In this document: one piece after another, positions 17,901 to 25,951 of the stretch
How the letters are laid out: the number at the start of each line of letters is the position of its first letter
Numbering within the stretch: the first letter of the stretch is position 1
Source of the DNA: Agrobacterium tumefaciens
GTDB lineage: Bacteria > Pseudomonadota > Alphaproteobacteria > Rhizobiales > Rhizobiaceae
Length of the DNA stretch: 64,000 nucleotides
Assembly (NCBI RefSeq): GCF_017726655.1
Contig: NZ_CP072308.1
Coordinates: forward strand, 744,001-808,000
Direction: 5' to 3'
Notes under the pieces: model-generated
Seen by the model: only the letters and a program-made list of their open reading frames with translations
What the model was told of the DNA's origin: nothing
Databases searched by the model: none
Program-made: the position numbers and the translations under genes

Positions 17901-20900
17901 ACACCCGTACCGCTGCCCTATCGGGCATCGTTTCTGGCGCCGAAGAGCGCATTGCGGAGGCGCTTGACAGCCGCACCATGGCGCTCGACATGACGATTTC
18001 GGGTGTCGAGGAGCGGATCGCCGAGGCCATGGATGCGAGAGCCTCGTCGCTTTCGCTCGCCGCTGCCGGTGTCGGTCAGCGTCTGGAAGCGACGGCCTTC
18101 ACGCTCGAAAACGCGCTTGCCAGTGGCCATGAGCGGCTCGAAACCATGCTCGGTTCCCAGGCGGAACGCATCGCCGGTTCGCTGGAACGCAACAGCGGCC
18201 TCATCGAACAGAGCGTATCGGGCGCCGCCAACCGCATCGAAAGCGTCGTTGAAGACGGCAGCAGCCGCTTTGCCCAGACAGTCGAAGCGGGTGTGACCCG
18301 CCTCGAAAGCAATCTCTCGCAGTCACATGATGAAATCCGCACGACGCTCGAGCAGCGTCAGGCGGAGATCGCCGCGACCCTTAACTCCGCGACGACCCAG
18401 ATGGGCGACATGCTCTCCGAGCAGGCGATGATGATCGGCACAACGGTTGCTTCCAGCGCCAGCATGCTCGAACTGTCGCTCGAAACCCAGCAGGAAACCC
18501 TGCAAAAGGCGATTGACGGTAGTGCTCAGACGCTGGAAGAGCGCCTTCGTAACAGCGCCGGCGATATAGCCGTGAAGATCGGCGAAGCCGCACGCGAGAT
18601 CGGCGGGGCGACAGATGCCCTCTCCACGCGAATCGAGACCTCGATCGGCAATGTCACCACCCGTCTGGACGAGACCGGCGCCCGCATCGAGACCTCGCTC
18701 GACGCTCTCCAGACCAGAGTCGGCGGCGACCTTGCCAACGTCAACAGTTCGATCGACGACGCTGGCCGCCGCTTTGCTGAAGCGCTTGAAGACAAGACAG
18801 CCGTTTTCGCCCGCACCAGCGACGAAGCAGCCGAGCGCATCACCGGCATTCTGGACGAACAGACCACACGGGTTGCAGACACGTTCGAAAGCCGCACGAG
18901 CCGTCTTGCCGAGACATTTGATGCCGGCGCGGCCCGCATCGACGAGCGTCTCGGGACCATGGACCGAGCTCTCACCATCGGCCTCGAAAACGTCAACCGC
19001 ACGATCGAAGGCAAGGCGACAGATCTCGCCGTCAGCCTGCGCGGCGCGGTGACGTCCGCCACCCAGAGCATCGGCGACGAAGCCGCCCGCTCCTCTGCCC
19101 TGCTTTCGAAATCCGGTTCGGAATTCGCAGAACAGGTGCAGGCGCAGAACGAAGCTTTCACGAAGGCAATCGAAGAAAAGTCCGGCGAGATCGTCAACCG
19201 CATCTCGGATGCGCAGACGCGCCTTTCCGGGCAGGCGGCTGCCGTCGCCCAGACCTTCTCGGAAGCCGGCAACATCATCGTCAACAAGGTTGCCGAAGCC
19301 GAAGCGGTCGTTCGCTCGCAGGTGGGCGTCATCTCGGAGACGCTGACCGGGGTGGAATCCGCCCTCGACGCGCGCGGCGAATCGATCCGCTCGGCGCTTG
19401 ATAATCGCACCCGCGAACTCAACTCGATGCTGGCCAGCCGGTCTGCCGAACTCTCGCGCCTCATCGAAGAGAAAGCGAAGCCGGTCGTTGATGAATACGC
19501 CACCATTGGCCGTGAGGCCGCAGAGAAGATCGTTTCCGCCGCCCAGCAGAGTGCCGAGCTTCTGACCCAGAGCAACAGCGGCATGGTCGGGATGGTGGAA
19601 CAGGTCATCAGCGATTACGCAGCTGCCGGAACGGATGCGGCGAGCAAGCTCGTTGCCGCCACCCGCCAGAGCACCGACATGCTGTCGGAAACCCACACGG
19701 CCATGGCAGACGCCGTCGAACAGGGTATCGACAAATATGCCCGCGCTGGCAGCGATGCGGCAAACAAGCTCGTCGCGGCCACCCGCCAGAGCACCGATAT
19801 GCTGTCGCAGACCCATAACAGCATGGCCGAAATCGTCGAGCAGTCGGCGACCAACTTCAACTCGGCTGTCGAGCGCGCTGCACAGGAATTCGGCTCGGCT
19901 GATGCCGCATTGAATGCCTCTGCGACACGCTTCTCCGAGTCTGCATCGCAGGCCGCCGACATGGTCTCCAGTTCCAGCCGCCTGCTCGAAGGGAAGATCG
20001 ACCGCCTGTCGAACATTTCCGGCCAGACGCTGGCCCAGGTCGCCGGTATCGTCGGTCGCTTCGAGGAACACTCGAAGGTGCTGAGCCAGGCATCCGAACT
20101 GCTCAACGCAGCGCAGTCGAGCCTCGTCGGCACGCTGGAAGAACGTCAGGAAGCGCTTCGCAGCCTGTCTGTCGGTCTCGTCAAGCGGTCTGAAGAAATC
20201 GAAAATGCGATGCGCAACGTCGTTGGCGTCGTTGAAACCACGCTCAACGAAGCCGAGGAGCGCTCGCAGAACGTTGCCGGCAACCTGCGTGACAATCTGC
20301 AGGCGTCCTTCTCGGATATCGGCCGTTCGCTCGAAGAGACGGAGCAGCGCGCCCGCTCGGCAGCGCAGACCATGCGCGGTGCCCTGCTGGCTGCAGGTCA
20401 GGATGCGAGCCGTTCGATCGAAAGCACGCTAACGGACGCGCAGAAATATTCCGACGAGTTGGTCAACCGCCTGCGCGGCGGCGTCGAATCCTCGCTTTCG
20501 GAAGTCGACAACCTTCTCGGCAGTGCGTCGGAGAAATCCAATGCCGCGGCGGCCAACCTCAAAGAAACGTTGCGTCAGGCCGTCGAGGAAGCTGTCAGCC
20601 GCTTCGCCGGCGCCACGGACGAAATCCGCCGCTCAAGCCACGATATCCGTCGCGAGCTGGATGCAACACGCGCGGAATTGAAACGCGGTGCGTTCGACCT
20701 GCCGGAGGAAGCCAAGGAAAGCGCGGCCGCCATGCGCCGCGCCGTTTCCGAGCAGATCAAGGCGCTTCAGGATATTTCCCAGCTCGTCGGCCGCTCGGCC
20801 CATCAGATGGAAGTGTCCGAACCTGTCGCCCGCGCCATTGCCGCAACCCAGCCCGCCGCAGAACGCCGCGTTGAGCCGCGTCCGCAGCCTGCAGCCCCGG

Positions 20901-21529
20901 CGGCGGTTCAACAGCAGCGCCCGGTACAGCAGCAGCCAGCACCTGCCCTGCGCGGCACGCTGCCACTCGAGAACCGTCAGGTCGAAAACCGGCAAGTTGA
21001 GAATCGTCAGGCACCCGCTCCGTCGCAGCCGGTTTCACCCAGCCAGGCTGGACGTCGCGAAGAAGGCGGCGGCTGGATCAGCGATCTGTTGCGTGGCGCA
21101 TCGCAGGAAACGCCTGCCGCCTCGACACCGCGCGCCACGGCCGAGCAGCAGCCGACCCGCGCGGCCGATACCCGTAATCCGCGCCATATGGTGGAATCGC
21201 TGAACTCGCTCTCGGTCGATATCGCCCGGGCCATCGACCATGATGCCTCCGTGGAACTGTGGCGCCGTTACCAGCGTGGCGAGCGCGACGTCTTCACCCG
21301 TCGTCTCTACACGCTGAAGGGGCAGACGACCTTTGACGAGATCAAGCGCAAATATGAGCGGGAAGCTGAATTCCGCACCGCCGTGGACCGCTACATCAAT
21401 GATTTCGAGAAGCTGCTTGCTGATGTCGCCCGCACCGACCGCGACCGGACCGTCACCCAGTCTTACCTCACCTCCGATACCGGCAAGGTCTATACGATGC
21501 TCGCCCATGCCGCGGGTCGGTTCAACTGA
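14966..21529 (+). CDS. gpr: Growth pole ring protein GPR, giant coiled-coil membrane protein
   Basis: About 2,187 residues from the ATG at 14966 (ACGAGG nine bases upstream); an ATG at 14930 and a TTG at 14864 are in frame. GPR forms a ring at the growing pole of Agrobacterium and is needed for polar growth (established for C58). An N-terminal Pro/Ala-rich cytoplasmic segment precedes two membrane helices (about 102-122 and 136-162). Then come some 1,750 residues of helical, apolipoprotein-like repeats, including 21 gapless 22-residue units at 16688-18073. A Pro/Gln-rich linker with a short ENRQV triplication and a conserved C-terminal helical domain (about the last 120 residues) follow. Monocistronic; the terminator at 21551 follows. 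Confidence 0.92.
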   Translation: MANNKISDSVDETAFQALEDALQLGAFEEKPETRKPAAPKQPEARVKEASRPSPAPEAARAPVEQTPRSPNLEAANDGSKRSPAMILKSLEGGSIGGALRNATIMSIIWALGGLGVAHLLYGNALWNIGSLADLTAIPGLMAIVVGILVPIMLFFAFAIMMARARDLRNAARSMAEVALRLAEPETVASDRIMSVGQAVRREVSAMNDGIERTIARATELETLVHSEVNALERSYADNELRVRSLVQELTAERDAIVNHAERIRSSIVGAQEQIKEELSIVGEELSMRIATTGEAFASMIDTRSAALLEKSRASTEAMGSLIAAKTENLLQALNSSGSTISNEFDMRLHNLTSTLDERGEVLLERFAIHASTLDSGVESLNSALEERTRQLNETLSTRTLELNRNIERGQQVIGGSLDTVLDKLSTTLEEKGLSFRQSLQSTADDAIMDLDLRSGLYEERLQATVGQVNSAFDEHVSQFASAFDQRAGSLDSKLMESLARINETVAGGSEALDTMLNSGLERIGATMTDQSLALATALGTGQEMLESALESRTQAFNEAIGQRTAEITDAFANSHEKIDAVLADRSNALFGALSASQDRFDEALASRSLAITGSVSGTAERLAAMLDERAAAINNVVADVERRLAETLETRAAAITGAVSGIEDRISDTLESRTAALHDVVSGAENRIADTLDGRTAALTSAISGVEERIADAMDSRTLSLDMTFANVEERLSETLDHRTSALTGIVATAEEKIAGALDSRTALFGDVVAGAEHRIAETLDGRTAALNAVVSGAEERIADALDSRTMALDMTFSGAEEKIAEALDTRTAALGDLVASAETRIAGALDSRTDSLKNVVSGAEERITDALDSRTVALDMTFSGAEEKIAQALDTRTAALGDLVASAENRIAGALDSRTDSLKTIVSGAEERITDVLDSRTMALDMSFSGVEEKITDILDGRTAAINSAVAGVEDRIASALDTRTAALSGIVSGAEERIAEALDSRTMALDMTISGVEERIAEAMDARASSLSLAAAGVGQRLEATAFTLENALASGHERLETMLGSQAERIAGSLERNSGLIEQSVSGAANRIESVVEDGSSRFAQTVEAGVTRLESNLSQSHDEIRTTLEQRQAEIAATLNSATTQMGDMLSEQAMMIGTTVASSASMLELSLETQQETLQKAIDGSAQTLEERLRNSAGDIAVKIGEAAREIGGATDALSTRIETSIGNVTTRLDETGARIETSLDALQTRVGGDLANVNSSIDDAGRRFAEALEDKTAVFARTSDEAAERITGILDEQTTRVADTFESRTSRLAETFDAGAARIDERLGTMDRALTIGLENVNRTIEGKATDLAVSLRGAVTSATQSIGDEAARSSALLSKSGSEFAEQVQAQNEAFTKAIEEKSGEIVNRISDAQTRLSGQAAAVAQTFSEAGNIIVNKVAEAEAVVRSQVGVISETLTGVESALDARGESIRSALDNRTRELNSMLASRSAELSRLIEEKAKPVVDEYATIGREAAEKIVSAAQQSAELLTQSNSGMVGMVEQVISDYAAAGTDAASKLVAATRQSTDMLSETHTAMADAVEQGIDKYARAGSDAANKLVAATRQSTDMLSQTHNSMAEIVEQSATNFNSAVERAAQEFGSADAALNASATRFSESASQAADMVSSSSRLLEGKIDRLSNISGQTLAQVAGIVGRFEEHSKVLSQASELLNAAQSSLVGTLEERQEALRSLSVGLVKRSEEIENAMRNVVGVVETTLNEAEERSQNVAGNLRDNLQASFSDIGRSLEETEQRARSAAQTMRGALLAAGQDASRSIESTLTDAQKYSDELVNRLRGGVESSLSEVDNLLGSASEKSNAAAANLKETLRQAVEEAVSRFAGATDEIRRSSHDIRRELDATRAELKRGAFDLPEEAKESAAAMRRAVSEQIKALQDISQLVGRSAHQMEVSEPVARAIAATQPAAERRVEPRPQPAAPAAVQQQRPVQQQPAPALRGTLPLENRQVENRQVENRQAPAPSQPVSPSQAGRREEGGGWISDLLRGASQETPAASTPRATAEQQPTRAADTRNPRHMVESLNSLSVDIARAIDHDASVELWRRYQRGERDVFTRRLYTLKGQTTFDEIKRKYEREAEFRTAVDRYINDFEKLLADVARTDRDRTVTQSYLTSDTGKVYTMLAHAAGRFN
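16688..18073 (+). repeat. 21 gapless 22-residue (66-bp) tandem repeats within gpr
   Basis: Twenty-one units of exactly 66 bases with consensus E-x-R-I-A-x-A-L-D-S-R-T-x-A-L-x-x-x-V-S-G-A. The spacing Leu8/Leu13 and the charged E/R/D positions repeat without a single indel. Twenty-two-residue amphipathic units are the hallmark of exchangeable apolipoproteins and suit lipid-surface or coiled-coil packing. Confidence 0.92.
17411..17806 (+). repeat. Near-identical 198-bp direct duplication inside gpr
   Basis: Copy 1 at 17411-17608 and copy 2 at 17609-17806, each three 22-residue units. Most differences are synonymous; the protein changes are few (for example E to Q in AEALDT/AQALDT). This indicates recent duplication or gene conversion and predicts length variation between strains. 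Confidence 0.88.
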
Positions 21530-21550
21530 CACCAGCAGCGCAGATACAAG

Positions 21551-21578
21551 AAAACCCCGGTTGAAAGGCCGGGGTTTT
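21551..21578 (+). terminator. Terminator after gpr
   Basis: Ten-bp stem AAAACCCCGG/CCGGGGTTTT with an 8-base loop, 22 bases past the gpr stop; the A and T flanks allow function on both strands (the PhzF-like gene converges here). Confidence 0.88.
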
Positions 21579-21636
21579 CATTTGTCGTCGCTATGCTTCG
21601 TTGTTTGCAACAACCTAATGTCAGGGAATGGCGGCG

Positions 21637-22554
21637 TTAAATCTCAAACGTGCCAGACGCCACACGAATCGCGTGACCGCCGATGCGGGCCCGGGCGATT
21701 TCGTTGTCCTTGATGTCCATGCGCAGATGGATGTGGGATGGTCTTTCCATCTCCACGCCCTGCTCTATCAGCAGTGGGTAGTGGCCATCCGTCAGGCCAT
21801 CGAAATGGTGGATCGCGCCAGAGAGGGCGGCGGCGGCCGAGCCGGTAGCCGGGTCTTCGGCAATTCCCATTTCGGGGGAGAACATGCGGGCGTGGAACTT
21901 TGCCGCATGATTGACCCCGCCGCGACAATAGATGTAGGCGGCCGTCAGCCGGCCTTCGACCAGCGGGGCTGTGCGCAGCCACAGATTGGCGTCAAAATCC
22001 ATCTCCCTGATCGCGGCGATATTGTGCATCGGCACCAGCAGGAACGGCACGCCTGCCGTCCAGATCGATGGGACGTGGTTCTCGAAGCCCAGATGCCCTT
22101 CGCTCACGCCCAAGGCGTCGGCAAGCGCTGCGTGATCGAGCGGCAGATCAACGCGGGAGGATTTGCGCGGCAGATCGAATTCCGCAAAGCTGATAGCGCC
22201 TGAGCGCATCTTCACGGCGCATCGCACCGGACCCACTTTTTCCTCGAGCACGCAAACCATATCGATGTCGTCATCGCTCTTACTGCGGTTACGCTCGGCG
22301 ATGGCGACGGCCGCACCAACGGTCGGGTGGCCGGCGAAGGGCAACTCGCCTGACGGCGTGAAGATGCGCAGCGACGCGGCATGTGCCGGGTTGGTGGAGC
22401 GATTGATGAAAACCGTTTCGGAAAGGTTCATTTCCCGGGCAATCGACTGCATCGTGGCCTGAGAAAGATCATCGGCGTCATACATCACCGCGAGTGGGTT
22501 TCCCGCCATCTTCGTCTCGGTAAAGACATCGTAGATATCGTATTTCAGCGCCAC
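21637..22554 (-). CDS. PhzF family isomerase/epimerase-like protein
   Basis: 305 residues, the usual PhzF length, with two pseudo-symmetric halves. The conserved catalytic Glu is at residue 46 (MNLSETVF), and family motifs PSGELPFAGHPTVGAA (about 67-82) and EDPATGSAAAALSG are present. Family members include diaminopimelate-epimerase-like and trans-DHHA isomerases. No phenazine genes are near, so phenazine synthesis is unlikely and the substrate is unknown. Tail-to-tail with gpr. Confidence 0.9.
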   Translation of the reverse strand: MALKYDIYDVFTETKMAGNPLAVMYDADDLSQATMQSIAREMNLSETVFINRSTNPAHAASLRIFTPSGELPFAGHPTVGAAVAIAERNRSKSDDDIDMVCVLEEKVGPVRCAVKMRSGAISFAEFDLPRKSSRVDLPLDHAALADALGVSEGHLGFENHVPSIWTAGVPFLLVPMHNIAAIREMDFDANLWLRTAPLVEGRLTAAYIYCRGGVNHAAKFHARMFSPEMGIAEDPATGSAAAALSGAIHHFDGLTDGHYPLLIEQGVEMERPSHIHLRMDIKDNEIARARIGGHAIRVASGTFEI

Positions 22555-22635
22555 GTCCGTCTCCTGCCACTCGCCATGTCATTAGCCATCGCAAACTGCA
22601 TCAGCCGGCCCCGCACCGCAACCCTTGTTGAAGGG

Positions 22636-22792
22636 CAGAAATCAAGAAGCTGTGGACCGGAGCTACACGTACGGCGCTCGGCGAACGGTTGCGTCAGCGA
22701 AAGACCTTGTCGCAGGCAGCAGACTTCATGTACCAAGGGTGCATCTTGCGGCTAGATCTCCACCTCGCTCTGAGGTTTCTTGGGTTTCCAGC
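22636..22792 (+). ncRNA. ssrS: Probable 6S RNA
   Basis: About 157 bases without a reading frame. The ends form a long closing stem: GAAATCAAGAAGC from 22638 pairs with GTTTCTTGGGTTTC near 22776-22789, with small bulges and wobbles. The 5' half has GGCGCTC, as in the E. coli 6S apical arm. The 3' half has a hairpin ATGTACC-AAG-GGTGCAT (22729-22745) matching the AAG-looped hairpin of the E. coli 3' central bubble. Size and layout fit alphaproteobacterial 6S RNA, which binds sigma-70 holoenzyme. The match was made by eye, so exact ends are uncertain. Confidence 0.65.
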
Positions 22793-22856
22793 CGCTTCAA
22801 GAGGTTGCAGCGTCTGGCAGACCATTCGGGTTCTGTCCCGCTGTCGAGGGAAGCGG

Positions 22857-23630
22857 ATGTCGCATTCTACCTACTCACTCTCCTTCGTTGCTTCGCCAGC
22901 CGAGGACGCGCAGTCGGCGCTGACGGAGCTGAAGGCCGTTTACGGCGACACGCCGTTTGAGGAGGCGGAGGTTATTGTTGCGCTCGGCGGCGACGGCTTC
23001 ATGCTGCAAATTCTCAACGAGACGATGAATTCCGGAAAGCGCGTCTATGGCATGAACCGCGGCTCCGTCGGCTTCCTGATGAATGACTATCGGGTGGACG
23101 GCCTGCTGGAGCGTATCGCCGTGGCAAGCGGCAATGATTTTCACCCGCTGCGCATGACGACGACGGACGCCGATGGCGACGAATTCACCGCCCTTGCCAT
23201 GAACGAGGTGAGCCTGTTTCGTCAGTCGCATCAGGCTGCCAAACTTCGCGTTGAAGTGGACGGCAAGGTGAGACTGGAAGAGTTGATCTGCGACGGCATG
23301 ATGGTGGCAACACCGGCAGGGTCGACAGCCTATAATTTTTCCGCCCATGGCCCCATCCTGCCGCTGGAATCGCCACTTCTGGCGCTCACCCCGGTCAGCG
23401 CTTTCCGACCGCGGCGATGGCGCGGTGCCTTATTACCGAATAAGGTAACCGTCGATATTCATGTGCTGGAGCGCGACAAACGGCCTGTGAACGCGGTTGC
23501 CGACCACACGGAGGTGAAATCCGTTCGTCATGTCAGGATTGCACAATCACAGGACAGGACGGCAAGAATTCTGTCTGATCCGGATCGTTCATGGTCTGAC
23601 CGGGTTCTAGCCGAACAGTTCAATAACTAA
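22857..23630 (+). CDS. nadK: NAD kinase
   Basis: Phosphorylates NAD to NADP. The 257-residue protein starts at the ATG at 22857 behind GAGGG; longer in-frame starts run back into the RNA gene and lack family support. The catalytic GGDG is at residues 44-47, NEVSLFR contains the second conserved motif, and DGMMVATPAGSTAYNFSAHG is the nucleotide-binding loop. The next gene begins 20 bases after the stop, so they may be cotranscribed. Confidence 0.95.
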   Translation: MSHSTYSLSFVASPAEDAQSALTELKAVYGDTPFEEAEVIVALGGDGFMLQILNETMNSGKRVYGMNRGSVGFLMNDYRVDGLLERIAVASGNDFHPLRMTTTDADGDEFTALAMNEVSLFRQSHQAAKLRVEVDGKVRLEELICDGMMVATPAGSTAYNFSAHGPILPLESPLLALTPVSAFRPRRWRGALLPNKVTVDIHVLERDKRPVNAVADHTEVKSVRHVRIAQSQDRTARILSDPDRSWSDRVLAEQFNN

Positions 23631-23649
23631 GCCAGTGACCACGATTGCC

Positions 23650-24150
23650 ATGCACACCAAGACATACCTCCTTGCTGCTCTCTTGCTTGCCTCGGCTGCC
23701 TTCCCGGTATCAGCGCAGACGGCGGCAATCGATACGCTGCCCGTTTCGGCCATATTCGTCGTCAGCAGCGGCCTGTGGGAGGACAGGAATCTCGAACCGG
23801 TAAAGGGTCCCGACGGGCAATTGCACCCGCCACCCGCCTCGCCCACACGCGGCTATTACAAGGTCATCGCCATCCGCCAGACCGATGGGACGGCAAAGGT
23901 TTATCTTCAACGTATCGTCTTCACCGCCGAAGGCCCGAAGCTTCTCGAAAACATCGAACTCGACGAGTTCAATCAGATGAAGTCCTACGTCACGGATATC
24001 CGCCCGGAAAGCTCGAACGGTGCCCCCACCTCGCCCGGCCTCTTCGTCACCGTCTATCTGAAGACGGACCCGATGGCCAAGGAGGCAGAGAGCTGGACGA
24101 TTCTCATCGACGAGCTAGGTGAGATGAAGGTGGAAAAAGCGTCCAACTGA
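23650..24150 (+). CDS. Small secreted protein, unknown function
   Basis: 166 residues from the ATG at 23650 (GTG at 23635 is an alternative). A clean signal peptide ends at FPVSAQ (about residue 23). The mature protein is about 143 residues, mostly alternating beta-strand-like segments, with WEDRNLEP and LLENIELDEFNQMKSYVTDI. It shows no catalytic motif I recognise. It follows nadK by 19 bases, yet a functional link between a periplasmic protein and NAD kinase is not evident. Confidence 0.7.
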   Translation: MHTKTYLLAALLLASAAFPVSAQTAAIDTLPVSAIFVVSSGLWEDRNLEPVKGPDGQLHPPPASPTRGYYKVIAIRQTDGTAKVYLQRIVFTAEGPKLLENIELDEFNQMKSYVTDIRPESSNGAPTSPGLFVTVYLKTDPMAKEAESWTILIDELGEMKVEKASN

Positions 24151-24175
24151 TCCTCGGACACATGGCCGAACACGC

Positions 24176-24646
24176 TTATGCGCGCAGCGCCTCTGGCCCA
24201 GCAAGAACCGCTCCAAAATGATGCTTCCACAATCTCGCACCAAGCTTGCCGCTGCGATCGAGGCTGGAGCCGACCGTTAGCCACGGCAAAAGCGTTGGGT
24301 GCAACCCCGCATCGAAAAGGGCGAAACCGGCCGCGAGCACGCACGTATCCGCCTGGATGCCGCACACGAGAACCCTGTCGAGTTTCAGCGACAGCAGGTA
24401 CTCTATAACGTCCCGCGGCGGGCCATAGCCGTGTTTGATGAAGATGCGATCGGCGGGGACAAGCGACGGGTCGTCCGCACTTGGTTTCCAGCCGAGCTGA
24501 CGCTCGAAGGGTGTTACGCTTTCATCATGACGCTCGACGGTCGCGATGCTGGGCATGGTCGCGGCAAGCGCTGTAATCTCCGCCACCAGGGCTGCCGGAG
24601 GATGAAAGCTTGGCTGGACGTCAACGATGTAGAGCGCCTGTTTCAC
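24176..24646 (-). CDS. Isochorismatase-like cysteine hydrolase
   Basis: 156 residues from the GTG at 24646, which has GGAG five bases upstream. The fold's catalytic triad is visible: Asp9 in YIVDVQ, Lys71 in FIKHGYG and Cys102 in QADTCVLA. These enzymes include nicotinamidase and isochorismatase; the short length and the absence of a nicotinamidase metal site pattern (I see no clear DxH) leave the substrate open. It may be read through from prfB only past a strong terminator, so it probably has its own promoter. Confidence 0.87.
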   Translation of the reverse strand: MKQALYIVDVQPSFHPPAALVAEITALAATMPSIATVERHDESVTPFERQLGWKPSADDPSLVPADRIFIKHGYGPPRDVIEYLLSLKLDRVLVCGIQADTCVLAAGFALFDAGLHPTLLPWLTVGSSLDRSGKLGARLWKHHFGAVLAGPEALRA

Positions 24647-24661
24647 ACCTGTTCTCCAACG

Positions 24662-24691
24662 AAAAGCCCCTCGCAATGGGATGCGAGGGGC
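24662..24691 (-). terminator. prfB terminator
   Basis: On the minus strand, GCCCCTCGCA/TGCGAGGGGC with a 6-base loop followed by TTTT, 29 bases past the prfB stop. Confidence 0.88.
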
Positions 24692-24720
24692 GATGTTTCA
24701 TTCCATGTTCCGCAACAGTC

Positions 24721-25852
24721 TCAGTCGATATCCGAGACTTCGACATCCGCGCCGCCGCTGATCCGGTGGGCGAGTGCGGCTTCCATGAACTCGTTCAGGT
24801 CACCGTCGAGCACGTTGCCAGGGGCCGTGCTTTCGACGCCGGTGCGCAGATCCTTGACCAGCTGATAGGGCTGCAGAACGTAGGAACGGATCTGGTGGCC
24901 CCAGCCGATATCGGTCTTGGATGCGGCCTGCGCATTCGCAGCCTCTTCCCGCTTCTGCAGCTCCACCTCATAAAGGCGGGCGCGCAGCATGTCCCACGCC
25001 TTGGCGCGGTTCTTGTGCTGGGACCGCTCCTGCTGGCAGGCAACGGCGATACCGGTCGGAATATGCGTGATGCGTACGGCCGAGTCCGTGGTGTTGACGT
25101 GCTGGCCGCCCGCGCCTGACGAACGATAGGTATCGATGCGGCAGTCGCTTTCGTTGATGTCGATCTGGATCGAATCGTCAACGACCGGGTAGACCCAGAC
25201 GGAAGAGAACGACGTGTGGCGGCGCGCATTGCTGTCATAGGGAGAAATTCGGACGAGACGATGCACCCCCGATTCCGTCTTCAGCCAGCCAAACGCATTA
25301 TGACCCTTCACGAGGATCGTCGCGGACTTGATGCCGGCTTCTTCACCATCGTGAACTTCCAGAACCTCGACCTTGAATCCTTCACGATCCGCCCAGCGGG
25401 TGTACATGCGCAGCAGCATGTTCGCCCAATCCTGGCTTTCCGTGCCGCCCGCACCTGAGTGCACTTCGAGATAGGTATCATTGCCGTCGGCCTCGCCCGA
25501 TAGCATGGCTTCCACCTGACGGCGGTTGGCCTCGCTCTTCAGCGCCTTCAGTGCGTCTTCGGCTTCCTTGACGATTTCGTCATCGCCTTCCATTTCGCCG
25601 AGTTCGATCAGCTCGATGTTATCCCGGAGCTGCTGCTCCAGCGCCTTGACGCCATTGATGCTGTCATCCAGCTGCTGGCGCTCACGCATCAGCTTCTGGG
25701 CCTCTGCGGCATCGTTCCAGAGGGTCGGATCCTCTGCCTTGTTATTCAACCAGTCCAGTCGTCTTATCGCCTGGTCCCAGTCAAAGATGCCTCCTCAGCA
25801 GGCTTATGGCCTGCTTGATTTCGTCGACGACATTCACGATTTCATTGCGCAT
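24721..25852 (-). CDS. prfB: Peptide chain release factor 2, programmed +1 frameshift
   Basis: Releases peptides at UGA and UAA. Translation starts at the ATG at 25852, runs 23 codons to CTT-TGA at 25786-25781, and must shift +1 to reach the main frame; the product is then 376 residues. The slippery site has AGGAGG three bases before CTT-TGA-C, the classic arrangement. The body carries SGAGGQHVN (the catalytic GGQ) and [14 protein letters not shown]; the anticodon-reading motif is SPY where E. coli RF2 has SPF. Monocistronic with its own terminator. Confidence 0.96.
25780..25795 (-). promoter_or_regulatory. prfB autoregulatory +1 frameshift site
   Basis: Minus-strand AGG-AGG-CAT-CTT-TGA-C: an internal Shine-Dalgarno at the same spacing as in E. 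coli, a slippery CUU codon and an in-frame UGA. Low RF2 raises frameshifting and so restores RF2. Confidence 0.95.
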
Positions 25853-25898
25853 TTCGCTGGTTCTTCACCTTCATTAAAACTCGTTGCTCAAATAAATG

Positions 25899-25932
25899 CG
25901 GGGGGCGCGGATGTAAAGACCCGCGCCCCCCG
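25899..25932 (-). terminator. mrcA terminator
   Basis: Twelve-bp GC stem CGGGGGGCGCGG/CCGCGCCCCCCG with a 10-base loop, 20 bases past the mrcA stop. The downstream T content on the minus strand is modest (ATTTATTT). Confidence 0.7.
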
Positions 25933-25951
25933 ATGATCCCGGAACTTCAGC

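Noticed and set aside
16688..18073. CRISPR-like regular repetition
   Set aside because: Period is 66 bases of continuous coding repeats with no unique spacers; it is a protein repeat.
18323..20071. 582-codon minus-strand frame within gpr
   Set aside because: It lies wholly antisense to gpr and follows its repeat structure; no recognisable protein features.
24176..24646. Nicotinamidase assignment for the isochorismatase-like gene
   Set aside because: The triad is present, but I cannot see the metal-binding pattern that defines nicotinamidases.
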